Shown here piece after piece: positions 49,699-60,596 of a DNA stretch of 64,000 bases (the first letter of the stretch is position 1; every line of letters begins with the position of its first letter). A program made the translations under genes and the position numbers. The stretch is from Beroe forskalii (Eukaryota; Ctenophora; Nuda; Beroida; Beroidae): assembly GCA_011033025.1 (NCBI GenBank), contig WFMF01000033.1:434001-498000 (forward strand). Reading direction: 5' to 3'. The notes under the pieces were generated by a model. It saw nothing but the letters and a program-made list of their open reading frames with translations, ran no database searches and was not told where the DNA came from.

Positions 49699-50418
49699 AT
49701 GACAGATTTCAAAGTGATTGGGGCGGGTCTGGGCCGGACTGGTACCTTGTCCCTCAAGATGGCCCTCGAACAGTTGGGCTTTGATCCCTGCCACCACTTC
49801 ATAGAAACGGTCCTCCACCCTGAACGTAACCACTTCTACCAAGCACATGCGGAAGATGGAAGCAATGAGGAAGTTATCAAGGAGTTCTTTGCCGGTTACC
49901 AAGCAACGGTGGACTTCCCCGGGGCCTGGTTTTATGAGAAGTTCATGGAATGGAACCCGGACGCTAAGGTTATTTTAACCGTCCGAGACACCCCGAATCG
50001 TACGTTAAGTCCACGCAAGCCACCAGTTTCTGTAGCAACGCCAACTCTAACTGGTTGTCTTGGAAACTGGACTGGTGGGTGCGGTGTTACTACGGAAGGC
50101 CCCATAGCAACGCCCATCGCTCCCTCATTAAACGTCACCTGGGTGTCTAACCCCAACCACTACAAAACCGATCTTGGCAAGATGTACACGGAGTGGAATG
50201 CCAAGGTCCAGAGGGTCGTGCCGGCTGAGAAACTGCTGGTATTTAACGTTAAGGAAGGCTGGGCTCCACTTTGTGAGTTTCTGGGAGTTCCAATCCCAGA
50301 CACCCCTTTTCCGAGGGTCAACTCCACAGAACAGTATAACAGTTATCCGGGGAACAAGGAATTCCTCAGGGCACGGAGGGCTGTCTATGGGATTCAGGTT
50401 GCGATTGGGATTGTGTAA
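49699..50418 (+). pseudogene. Sulfotransferase-like P-loop protein with two frameshifts
   Basis: The start MTDFKVIGAGLGRTGTLSLK carries the 5'-PSB/P-loop (G-L-G-R-T-G-T) of the single-domain sulfotransferase family seen in many invertebrates (Sulfotransfer_4 type). Family landmarks follow: L-E-Q-L-G-F, Y-Q-A-T-V-D-F-P-G-A and D-A-K-V-I-L-T-V-R-D. The C-terminal part K-L-L-V-F-N-V-K-E-G-W-A-P-L-C-E-F-L is also intact. Such enzymes use PAPS as sulfate donor. The middle does not fit in the main frame. From 49995 to 50147 the family-like reading (E-S-Y-V-K-S-T, W-L-S-W-K-L-D-W-W) lies in another frame, closed by a stop at 50148, after which the main frame resumes. A one-base loss and a one-base gain would explain this. 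Either an inactive copy or two assembly indels. Confidence 0.75.
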
Positions 50419-52058
50419 TTGGCTATAATCTAAAACTCAAAAATGAAATAGAAGTTTTTATTCCTAAAATTTTCAAATCAGTTGCAGTTGTTCGGTCTTG
50501 TGTAATTGGCTATAATGGTCAACGGGAATCAAAAACTCAAACGTGAAATTGACGTTTTTCCTAAAATTTTCAAATAAGTTTAAATCTTTATTCTTTTTAT
50601 CTACTTTTTATCTATCAATCATACAGAAGTATTTCGATTGGCGTAAATTTCTGATTTTTCTTTTCGATATTTTTACTCTTCTTAGTTCTTAGGTGCTTCA
50701 ACTGTTGTGCCAAATAATAGTTCATTGTAATTTTTCATTTTAATTGTAAATCTTAAATCCAAAAACTTTTTAATATGAATGCAAGATTTCGTGTGTGTTC
50801 ATTGGTCGAAAAGAGCACGTCAGAAGGGCTATTGAACGAGCTGCAAAACAACGTCATCAGTCATGGGATTGGGACGCCACGGAACGCTATTTATTTCCCG
50901 GTGTCCCTTCCAAAAGTTGCTGTCAGCTAACGAGCGTACATTGAAAGATAATATGTTCTTGTGACGGCGTATTTTAGTATAAATTCATTGAAAATTTTAG
51001 ATTTACCTAACTTCAGAGCAAAGTGTCAAATTTGGTTCATACGATATCAATTAGCGCGCGCTTTTTGTCATGAATGTGCCGCGCCTGCGCGCATCCTCTT
51101 TTTGTCATCCTCGATGGATTTGTGCGATATTTGTACGAAAATTATTGTCCGCGCGTTACGTTTCAGTAACTTGTGACAGGACAAATTTGACTCAAAATTA
51201 AATTTCTCTTGAGAAGCCCAGCCCAATTTCAGTTTAATGAGACGTGCCCTGAACTGTAATTTCCACTCCATTTTCAGCAGAACCCGCTTTTGTCTAATAC
51301 CCAGAACATCGTATAAATTCCCCTCCATTTTCCAATATAAATCTCTCCGAGTGTATTTACACGTACAGAAAAGAGCACGGTACCTCATGAGACGTCCACA
51401 TCTGCACCTCAACACAAAGATCTGTATTTTACACGATAGCCTTTGAAGGGCGAGTGTGATAGTGTTCATGATCCATAGTACATGTGGGGATTGAGGAATA
51501 AGGAAGGAATAGGATACAGAATTTAACATTGAAAGATTGAACATGGAGGTAAAGTGAGACATGAGTGGACTGGATTTGATCAATTTTCAAGCTTTTCGAT
51601 ACACGGATTACACATAGGACTATAAGTTAAAACAGGTTTCCAAAGATTAAGATATAACAAATAACAAAACACAACAACGTATAAAGAATTCAAAGGGACA
51701 GACAGTTTCGTATACCAATTTTAAATGTATTTTAAAGTGTATTTTGTGTAGAGTTTATTATATTTTCCAATTTTACATTTTCTGGGTAAAAAATAAAGTG
51801 TCCATTGCAAGAGTATCCAAGACTCGACAACATGAAATTGAAAGTCATCCATAAATTGCAAGATTCATTCAGTCAATTAAAAACTGCCGTTTAGTTTAAA
51901 CTTTTAAAACTGTTCAAAACCCCTGGCATGATGCCTGAAAACTGCAACACGAGAAGCATTTATACATTTATTCCTACCGTTTGCCTTTCTAGCAGATAAT
52001 TCGGTTAAGCACTCGCAAGTTTAAGGAAAAGTCCCTCTTGAAAGTCAGCAAATCTTCG
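50419..52058. other. Non-coding stretch
   Basis: Just after the stop a phrase (gtgtaattggctataatnnnnaaactcaaa) is repeated near 50415 and 50500. No gene supported; the frames at 50961-51583 carry no motif. Confidence 0.35.
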
Positions 52059-53151
52059 CTAAATGCTATTTCTCGGAGGCCTACCCTCAACAACCCCACC
52101 TTCAATCTGCAGCACAGCAACCCTCTCACTCGACGAGTTGCCCTCCAAGTCCGACTCATCCCACTCCTCCGAATAGAAGGGGTTCCCAAGATCTGCTGCT
52201 TTCCCCTCCTCCTCCTCCCTCACTTCCCTCTCCTCCTCCTCTCCTACCTCACTAAACACCACACTTACCTCCCCCTCCTCCGCTCTAACAGCCACTCTAC
52301 ACCCCCTCCCATCCCCTCCAATCACACACTCCCTGATCCTCCCTCGTTTAGAGTACCCTAGAACCACCAGAACCATGGTCAGGATACCCCCCAGATAGCT
52401 GACAGAGGAGGAAGTCTCTACTGCTTTGGAGAGATGGTTAGAGGGGTTGTCTTCGTCAATAACTCTGCAGGGAGTTGGAGGGACAGGGTCTGGTAGCGTG
52501 TTGTTAGACTGATTATTAGTAGGATGTTTCTTCTGGATATTATCTTTATTCTCACAGCGCTTAGTCCCGTTAAGATATTTCATCAAATAGAACCCTGGTT
52601 CACATGTACAGGTCCTTTCCAGGCTGTCCCAGATACATGGATGTGATTGGATGATTTCATCTGCCCCATCTTTCACTTCATCTTGTTTGGGAATAATCTC
52701 AGGTTCTTCACAATCATTGGAGTTCTGCGCCTCATCGAAAGAACTCAAATTGAGACCTTGAGAATCACCAGGGCTGGAAGTGCTCAGATCAGTTGGGACA
52801 GAAAAGGTCGGATCAGATCTGAGGATCTTTGCGGACTGGGACCTGACTTTGTCGCTAGTTCGTTTTCCGATTTTGGCTCACAGTTGTCAGGGAATGGGAG
52901 TGGGGCGGCACAGATTGTTGGAACTGAAATGAATGAGTGACAGTCGATATAATAGATATAAAATTCTTCAGCTCAAAACAGAGAAGTGAAAGACTTGAAG
53001 TGAAGAACTTGAACGAGCGGGTTCCTTTTTTCATTCTAATGGTTTATTTCGTATGTTGAATGGCATTCGGGGATTGAGTGATACTCATATGCAACTGATT
53101 GGCATTGAACTAACCTGTAATACAGAAGAATACCAGAACTAAAATCCTCAT
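52059..53151 (-). CDS. Single-pass membrane protein: signal peptide, EGF-like module, acidic cytoplasmic tail
   Basis: Exon 1 (53115-53151) encodes MRILVLVFFCIT, a signal peptide, and joins in phase 1 to exon 2 (52059-52923). The ectodomain has two short acidic Cys-bearing segments (DNCEP, NDCEEPE). An EGF-like half-module follows (P-C-I-W-D-S-L-E-R-T-C-T-C-E-P-G-F-Y, then N-G-T-K-R-C), with an N-glycosylation site. Next come a Pro/Asn-rich stalk and a short hydrophobic span (YLGGILTMVLVVLGY) followed by KRGR, giving an outside-in topology. The tail is strongly acidic (EEEEREVREEEE). Frames of the first and second parts disagree by one base: the shift must lie between 52787 and 52877. Not assigned to a known family; an adhesion or signalling receptor/ligand is possible. 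Confidence 0.65.
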
Positions 53152-53876
53152 GGCTTCTAGCAACAATGAACAAAGCTACACGAATACAGTTACCAATAAA
53201 TGAACAGCTAAAAGTATCTGATCATACGTTGATCGTAAAACTAAATGAATTTTTCACAAAGAAACGTGATTGGAAAGATGGTTAATGATACTGCCACAAT
53301 GATACAATGAATATAATCAGGTGTGAGAAATTATGTGTTCTTTGATTCGCCGTGACAGTGAAGATTGGATCACACTGTACGGTAACAGTCACTCACATGA
53401 CAATTTCAAATTACAACAGCTTTATTTTTTCTACACATCTAGAATACTAGAATGCAGCTTTAAAAGAGACAGTGTTTTTCTTAAATCTTGAGTTATTGTA
53501 TTTGTACAGCTCTTCAATATTTCTATTCCAAAGCCCTCGCATTTTGATATTCCCCTTTAACCCCTCCCCAAAGTAACAAAGCGAAACAAGCTTTCTTAAA
53601 ATGTAAATCAACATAATTGTTACCTATAAGCTAATGAGCTACAATTTGCACCAATTATAGACGGCTCAAAAAACAACTTTATTAATGTTAAAGGTTAACA
53701 AGGAAATTCAGAAAAAATTATAAATTTGCACATCAAATTTCATATCATTAATCAGACAATCAAGAGACATTTGTAAAAAATATCCATTATTATTAATATT
53801 TCTTAAAGACAGTAAAAATGTCGGTTACAAGGATCCAATATAAAATCTCACGAATATCGCAATATCATAACTGTGA
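53152..53876. other. Upstream region of the EGF-like gene
   Basis: AT-rich sequence that would hold its promoter (minus-strand direction). No gene or repeat recognised. Confidence 0.3.
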
Positions 53877-53999
53877 CAGTTCGAACTGCAGGTTGCGTGT
53901 CTTTTGTGTGCGCGGCGTAAGTTACTCACATGTCTTTACGCCGCGCAAACTTACGCCGCGCACCCAAAAGACGCGCACAGTGCAGTTGGAACTGCCCCT
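53877..53999. mobile_element. MITE family A, copy 2
   Basis: Inverted repeats with cagttcgaactgca ends and gcgtgtcttttgtgtgcgcg core; shorter spacer than the copy at 29777. Confidence 0.8.
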
Positions 54000-55071
54000 G
54001 TTATATTTATACACATTTCTACGTTGCACACACATATTGACCGCTACTTCATCTTTTATATCACGTTATTTTCCAATTTACCGGTGGCGGCTGGAAACTT
54101 ACCCATAGGCCTTTTCACGACATAGGCCAATCAGCGGGCCAGAAGACTGTCAAATCGCACGCTGATTGGTCAATGTCATGGCGATTAATTAATAGGAATC
54201 CCATCGGTAAGCTCACGCACCATCGATAAAAGTCCTCTGCAATAAAAATATAATTCCAGTATAATTGTAATTCTAGATAGTTTCGTCAGTGTTACCAATT
54301 ATATTATTTAACATAATGTGTCATGATATGAGCCGAATTTAGTATTGTTATTGTACTTAAATTTACTTGGTATCATGCAACTTAGCTCTACAATAATGAG
54401 TATTTTATCAAATGCTAATATACATATGATATATGATATCACACATATATATGAAGTATTTTAACTTTTTTCCCCCGAATATAGGTACTGGTATATTTTT
54501 TCCGAAAGTTTATTTTTTTGAAATATATTTTACTGTTCCTCGCGCACACAAAGTGAAAAGAAATTAAGAGATAGAGAGAAGGATGATAGTGTTCAGAGGG
54601 AGAGAAGTGTTTATAGATATATGACGATGTATTATTATAATATATCTCAAATGATGATATAATTGTTATATTATGATGACGTAACTTTGGAGAAGAAGTA
54701 GTGACGCAATACATCCGTGTCCAGAGAAAAGGGATCCATGTCGCAGCTGGGCACACAAGGTGTGAAGACCACTGTACCGTGCATGGGTATATTTAGGACA
54801 AGCAGACTCCACCATTACACCCTCGAATAAAACAACCAGGTTCTAACTTTCTAAGAACAAGTGAGTCTCTATTGGAACAAGTGAGAGCAGTTCTAGATTC
54901 TAGAAGGACTGAGGGCAGTTCTAGAAAGTTCTAGAAGTACTGAGAACGCAATCTCTCGTAGGGCTGAGAACAACATTTCCCCAATAAATCTCCTCTATAT
55001 CCCTCTTGGCTGACTGAAACGTGGGAGAAAACAACCTGTAACCTAAAACCAACATCACTAATAAAATGTGT
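54000..55071. other. 3' flank of the myristoylated-repeat gene
   Basis: Includes CCAAT-type sites (ccaatcagcgggc near 54126, cacgctgattggtcaatg near 54154) related to those at 42892-43055, and the heat-shock-element-like cluster listed next. A minus-strand AATAAA (tttatt) near 54510 is a possible polyadenylation signal. No gene seen. Confidence 0.35.
54891..54936. promoter_or_regulatory. Heat-shock-element-like cluster
   Basis: A perfect four-unit array TTC-TA-GAA-AG-TTC-TA-GAA lies at 54919-54936, and a second array ttctagattctagaa at 54891-54905. Alternating TTC/GAA blocks are the binding pattern of heat-shock factor. The nearest gene (minus) ends at 55072, so the target is unclear. Confidence 0.5.
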
Positions 55072-58000
55072 CTATGATTCGGCGGCTGGGGCTTCCTCAG
55101 CAGGGGCGGCCTCAGCGGCGGGTTCCTCAGCGGCGGCGGCGGCGGGTTCCGCAGCTTCTTCGGCAGCGGCGGGCGCTGATTCCTCAGCGGCGGCAGGTGC
55201 AGCCTCCTCGGCGGGCGCAGCTTCTTCGGCAGCTGGGGGGAGAGAGATAAGAAATAGAACAGTCATAAAGCCATAAGGGTTGTTTTGAAATTGATGGAAT
55301 GGTTCTACACTGTTAATGGGTAAGAGTAACCTTGCCCGTGGTGTCTGTCCTGAATCTTTCGTGCGCGGCGTATTACGGCGCGCAGTGTGCTTTTTGTCGC
55401 GCGCAAGTGTACTTTCCATTCAAAAATATATCCAGCGAATTGCGATCCGCAAAAATTTTTCAAAAAAATTCCAAAAACTGAATTCCAATTTCAAGTGGGT
55501 CCACATACCTGGGGCCTCAGCCGGCGTTTCCTCAGCGGGGGCGGCGGGTGTTTCCTCGGCTGCGGGCGTTTCTTCGGGCGTTGCTTCAGCAGCCTAGATG
55601 ATATCATGAGTTCTGTTAGTCAAATCAAGCAAATTTAAGTCTATATGACACGTGTTTTAGCACGTGTTTAGCACGTGTTTAGCACGTGTTTTTAGGAATA
55701 TTATATCTGCTAAAGACCGTTTCCTCTATGAGCAGCTATCAGCTTGTATTCTCAGCATGGTCATCTATTAACCAAACAGCAATCAGCATCTAATTCACAG
55801 CCTCCATAACCAGGTTTTTTAGTAGCATAAATCAAAATTAGGGGATTTGCAATATATGATTTACAGAGTACAAATCTTATAAGTAGTTGGCGTTAAGAAA
55901 CTAGAAATCCACATTAGTTAGAGCTCAATTAGAGTCCTTGCGTTGAACCTGAGAGTTAGTAATTGAAATATAATTATTATGGATTGATTAAACTACTATG
56001 AATTCAAAATTAATTATGAATGAATTACCGAAATTTCCATTTTCATTTCATTTTGGCAATTAATTGATTAAATAATTTATTGGACCATAATCAATGTGAA
56101 GTTTTACACATGTTTTGCAAAGGCACATTAATTCTCTTTTGGTCAGCTGAGAGACAGATGACGAATCAACGACAAAAACTGAATCATAATTAAATTGAAT
56201 CGACATAATATTCAAACCATTTGGATGGTCTTTCTTTTTGATTACACATGTTACGATTGGAAATATCAAAATCGTAGATAATCGCTAGAATTGTTCGTAG
56301 AAGACTGATATCTATCGAGAGTACCCATGTCTGATGTCACTACAAAATTAGAAATATTTCGTTGATTCACAGCAAACAAGCTGAGCTCGGTGTTTGGATT
56401 TGGAAAAATTATGGAGAACTCACAGCTTCACAGAATACGAAATATTCATTTTGCGGAAAATAATGAATTTTTATTGCTGCTTCACGCAAAATATTTTATA
56501 ATATTAGTAATATTTGAATTATAATTTGTATTTAATGAAATGCAAGATTGCGCAAAAGACACTTCACGACAAAAGATAAAAGTATTTTACATGAAAACTC
56601 AAGATACCTCTTCCACGGGTTTATCTTCTTCTACAGGCGTCGAATCCGCAACGGGCTCAGCCGCAACGGGTTCGGCAGACTCAACAACGGGCTCTGATTC
56701 AGCCGCAACGGGCTCTGATTCAGCCGCTACGGGCTCTGATTCAGCCGCCACGGGCTCTGATTCAGCCGCCACGGGCTCTGATTCAGCCGCAACGGGCTCT
56801 GATTCAGCCGCTACGGGTTCTGATTCAGCCGCAACGGGTTCTGATTCAACCACTGGTGCTGATTCAGCCACTACAGGTTCTGATTCAGCCGCAACGGGTT
56901 CTGATTCAGCCGCAACGGGCTCTGATTCAGCCGCAACGGGTTCTGATTCAGCCGCAACGGGTTCTGATTCAGCCGCTACGGGTTCTGATTCAGCCGCAAC
57001 GGGCTCTGATTCAGCCGCTACGGGTTCTGATTCAGCCGCAACGGGTTCTGATTCAACCACTGGTGCTGATTCAGCCACTACAGGTTCTGATTCAGCCGCA
57101 ACGGGTTCTGATTCAGCCGCAACGGGTTCTGATTCAGCCGCCACTGGCTCTGATTCAGCCGCCACGGGCTCTGATTCAGCCGCAACTGGTTCTGATTCGA
57201 CCACGGGCTCTGATTCAGCCACAACGGGCTCTGATTCAGCCGCTACGGGTTCTGATTCAGCCGCCACGGGCTCTGATTCAGCCGCAACGGGCTCTGATTC
57301 AGCCGCTACGGGTTCTGATTCAGCCGCCACGGGCTCTGATTCGGCCGCTGTTGGTTCTGCTTTTTCCGTTGCGGGTTCTGAATCCGCAACGGGCTGGTCA
57401 GGGGCTTCGTCCTAAAGAGTTCGTTAAACAAACAAGAATAATGAATTGATGAATTGCCAAATTTAGAACATGCTATTTGGACATAAAGGGAAACATAGAC
57501 ATGCTGGCAGTAGTAGAGAAGGGAAGATAACAATGATATTTGTTTGAAGTGATGAGTAAGGAAATATCATAACCAACATGTAGATTTTAGAGATTTTTTT
57601 GCATTGCAGTAAGACTTCAAAGTAGGCGTATATTGTTATGGCAATTCTTATTCGAAAATGGTCGCATTGTCCGAGACCGCAATTTGAAATTTGAAATTTG
57701 AAATTTCCTGTAAAACTCTGGCCACACAGCACTTCGTACAATTTCTTGGTGTAATCTGAGATCAGTGCGTTTTCAGGAAGAATGTACCGTGGGGAGGTCA
57801 CGTGTTCCGCTCTCCCACGATATTAAGTTACTAACCCAATTATCAATAGCATTCCGGTTACTCAGCCCCCTGAATGGGCCCTTTGCAGAAAGTAAATTCC
57901 AGGCTACCTCGAGAAAGTTCTAGTGGGTTGGTGCACTCGGCTGAGTGTGGTATCTGTGTAATGAAATTAGGTAGTCATGGCCAGCACAGGGCTCATCATT

Positions 58001-60596
58001 TCAGGGAACTGAAAATCATGATCGTTTTAGACGTTTAGAGTTTCAAGTCCTTAATCGATAGATTCGATTGGAAAGTTGGAAACGAAGCAAGAAATTTTTC
58101 ATATGATGGGCAAAAAAATTATAGCATTTCTAAATCTCTACATGTTGGTTATGATTTTATTTCGGGCGAAACAAAACAATGATATATAATAACCTACCCC
58201 ATGCTTTGACATGAAAAATTAGTTAAATAATGCATAAAAATTAGTTAAATAATGCATATCCCGGGGGATGCATGAATTCACTGGGCCCATACAACCCACC
58301 ATGCCATATCTCTAGCTTTTTATATCCTAATTAATCTCCCTAGCATTGTTTACAGACTTACAAGCGACTTGCCGTCCCAATTGAATGAAAAATAAAACAA
58401 AATATACCATAAATTAAATTGTTTGATATCACCGATCTGTTTTTAGGTACCTGTGAGGGGTACCTGAGAGTTGGTATCTATTGCTTTATTGTAGGTACCT
58501 GAGTAAGGTTTTGGTACCGAGGTTTGGAAATGGAATATCAATATATGATTGGTACTTCATGCGGCCTCGCATGCCATTATTCCTGTAACACTTTACACAT
58601 CAACTTATTTTAAGAGTTTGAATGTAAATCTCTAGCACCTAATCAACTTATTAGGCATTTAGTGAAGATTATTCTTAGTTCAATAAAATAACGAAAATAA
58701 TAATGAGAATAAAATGAAATATTTAAAAAATTAAAATGAGGGTTAAGTGAAACCTGGAAGCGTGAACAGTCAGCTTTCGGTGAATGAGTGAATGGATGTT
58801 TGAGTCTTTCTGTTCTTCTGGTTTTCTGAAAGCCTCTGCTGTGAGTATTAAAACTTCTAGAACTTTGAAAATTTGAATTTGAATGAACTTGAATTCAATG
58901 TATCATTTTGGAGGAAATTAAGGATAAAGTTTCTCTATGGCTCCGAGTCGACGCCGGGCCTTTGGAATGTAATTACTTACCCTGGTTTTAACACGTTACT
59001 CAAAACATTACACACAACGAGTTCTCTGAACTACACAAAGTTACGCTCTTAAAAACGGCGGTGTTACGTCATCAAGAATCGAGTATAAACAATGAAATTC
59101 CGTCACGATAAACCACATTTTATTCATGTTAGTACTATTATAATAGCCTTGTAACATTCCTCTGGGTACTATAGAGTTACACACACTCACGGATTATACG
59201 CCGTGCACGAGAAATAGGCGGTTCAGCGTCATCAACTCACTACATCATAATATGATTATGACGTCATCCTAACCGCCTATTTTCCGTGCGCGGCGTTTAA
59301 TAAGTCACAGAGAGAGAATCGTGACTTTTTGTTATCAGCTCAGGGCGAATATGTACCAGAACAAAGCATATCATGTTACAACCCTATATACGGTGTAACA
59401 CAATTTGTTACTTGTTAATATTACCAGATTAAATTAATGGCGAACTCGCAGAGCATATCGACTAAAATTTCTGAATTTCAAAGAATAATGGTCCACTATT
59501 GGCATAGTAGGCAATGGAAATACTTTGCTATAAAGCTATAAGAAGCTTTCGATTGAAGCTCACTGGCCTGAGATTGTAAATTGACGATTTCCACAATATA
59601 AGCTCAAGTTTGATTGTGAAAAAGTATAAAGTAACGTGTTAAGAGTTAAAATTTGGAACTACTTTGGTATAGGGGGTAAAATGAGAATTACTTTGTGAGT
59701 TGAAAGTGCTGGAGTGTGAGCGTATCACTGCAGTTTTAAAGTCGCCGACTTGAAGAAAGTTCCGGCGTTTAATTAAATTTTATTCACGTGACTATGATTA
59801 AATGATACTAAAATATTATGAAAATGAATATGAAGATGTCGTCAGCCATGACTGTCCTCGCTTCCATTCACTTGACCTTGTATGATTTAACTTACGATTC
59901 ACAAATAATCCTTAGTTTGTTGTATCTTAATAAAATTGAGCCTATAGGTATAACAGTTAAAAAGACGAAGTAAGTAAATAATGAACTAATCTTTTAATCT
60001 AAAGCTAAATCTAATCATTTTAGGACATTATTAAAGAATAAGATGGAGATTTCGCCTGGAGGTAGAATGAAGGGAAGATTGAAGAAAAGAAGTAGGAAGG
60101 CAGGGAAGCTTGAAAAGAAACTTTTCCGTTTTTATAGTTTTCCGACAGTGGGAACTTCAGACTTTTGAGTGCTTTCATTCTAGAAAACTTTTAAAAGACT
60201 TGAGAAATTGCAAAGCAGGGATTGAAGTCTTGAGAGTTTTTGGCTTTCTGCTTTTTTGGGGACATACAAACTTTCAAAGCAAGGAACTAGAAGCACACTC
60301 AGGAGATGATAAGATGCCCAATAGGGGGCTGATAATAAAACCCTAAATACAATAATTAGAATTACATCACAGCTAGAAAACTAGTATTGCAGATAAAATT
60401 CAAAATAAACTTTTCAAGACTCAAAAAGTCACAATCCCTATCATATATACAATCCATACTATATTAGTGCGGACTTATTATGCCTTATTAGGGTTAATTA
60501 GGTCTAATTAAGCCCAATTTAGGGCAAATTAACGGGTAGACTTACTGCTTCTCCCTCGGGTTTGTCGGTCTTGTTCTTGCTGATAGCCTTACCCAT
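55072..60596 (-). CDS. N-myristoylated BASP1/MARCKS-like acidic repeat protein, four exons
   Basis: Exons on the minus strand: 60546-60596, 56608-57411, 55509-55593 and 55072-55232. All have GT-AG borders with phases 0, 0, 1; the total is 1101 nt, 366 residues. Exon 1 is MGKAISKNKTDKPEGEA: Gly2 with Ser6 and Lys7 fits the N-myristoylation consensus, and the lysines could add membrane binding. Exon 2 (268 codons) is mainly about 30 copies of A-A-E-S-E-P-V, broken by V-A-E-S-(E/A)-P-V plus V-E-S-E-P-V pairs. Exons 3 and 4 are A/E/P/T-rich (AAEATPEETPAAEE; EEAAPAEEAAPAAAEES). This is the architecture of vertebrate BASP1 (CAP-23), an inner-leaflet protein of growing membranes and neurites: myristoyl-Ser-Lys head, then Ala/Glu/Pro-rich disordered tail. 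Homology is uncertain because low-complexity tails converge. An acceptor-like tract just upstream of the ATG suggests a 5' UTR intron. Confidence 0.8.
55649..55688. promoter_or_regulatory. CACGTG array in intron 2 of the myristoylated-repeat gene
   Basis: Four CACGTG sites at 55649, 55661, 55672 and 55683 in units of gcacgtgttta, 50 bp upstream of exon 3 on the minus strand. Same spacing logic as the DMRT intron array. Confidence 0.55.
56608..57411. repeat. 21-bp coding minisatellite (exon 2)
   Basis: The 21-bp unit (plus strand gattcagccgcaacgggctct with wobble variants) repeats about 30 times. Synonymous differences (cgcaac, cgctac, cgccac) are common between units. Two higher-order blocks share the same accactggtgctgattcag interruption (near 56850 and 57057). 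Confidence 0.9.
57412..60545 (-). other. Intron 1 of the myristoylated-repeat gene
   Basis: About 3.1 kb between gtaagt (60545) and ctttag (57412). Holds MITE family B copy 2. No other exon was recognised. Confidence 0.6.
59193..59302. mobile_element. MITE family B, copy 2
   Basis: Inverted ends attatacgccg...ataggcggtt and aaccgcctat...cggcgtttaat, with atcaactcactacat and TGACGTCA inside; matches 21553-21661. Confidence 0.8.

Noticed and set aside
56540-57449. Plus-strand frames of S-D-S-A-A-T-G and Q-R-V-L-I-Q-P repeats
   Set aside because: They are the other strand of the 21-bp coding satellite; only the minus frame joins to exons 1, 3 and 4 with correct phases.
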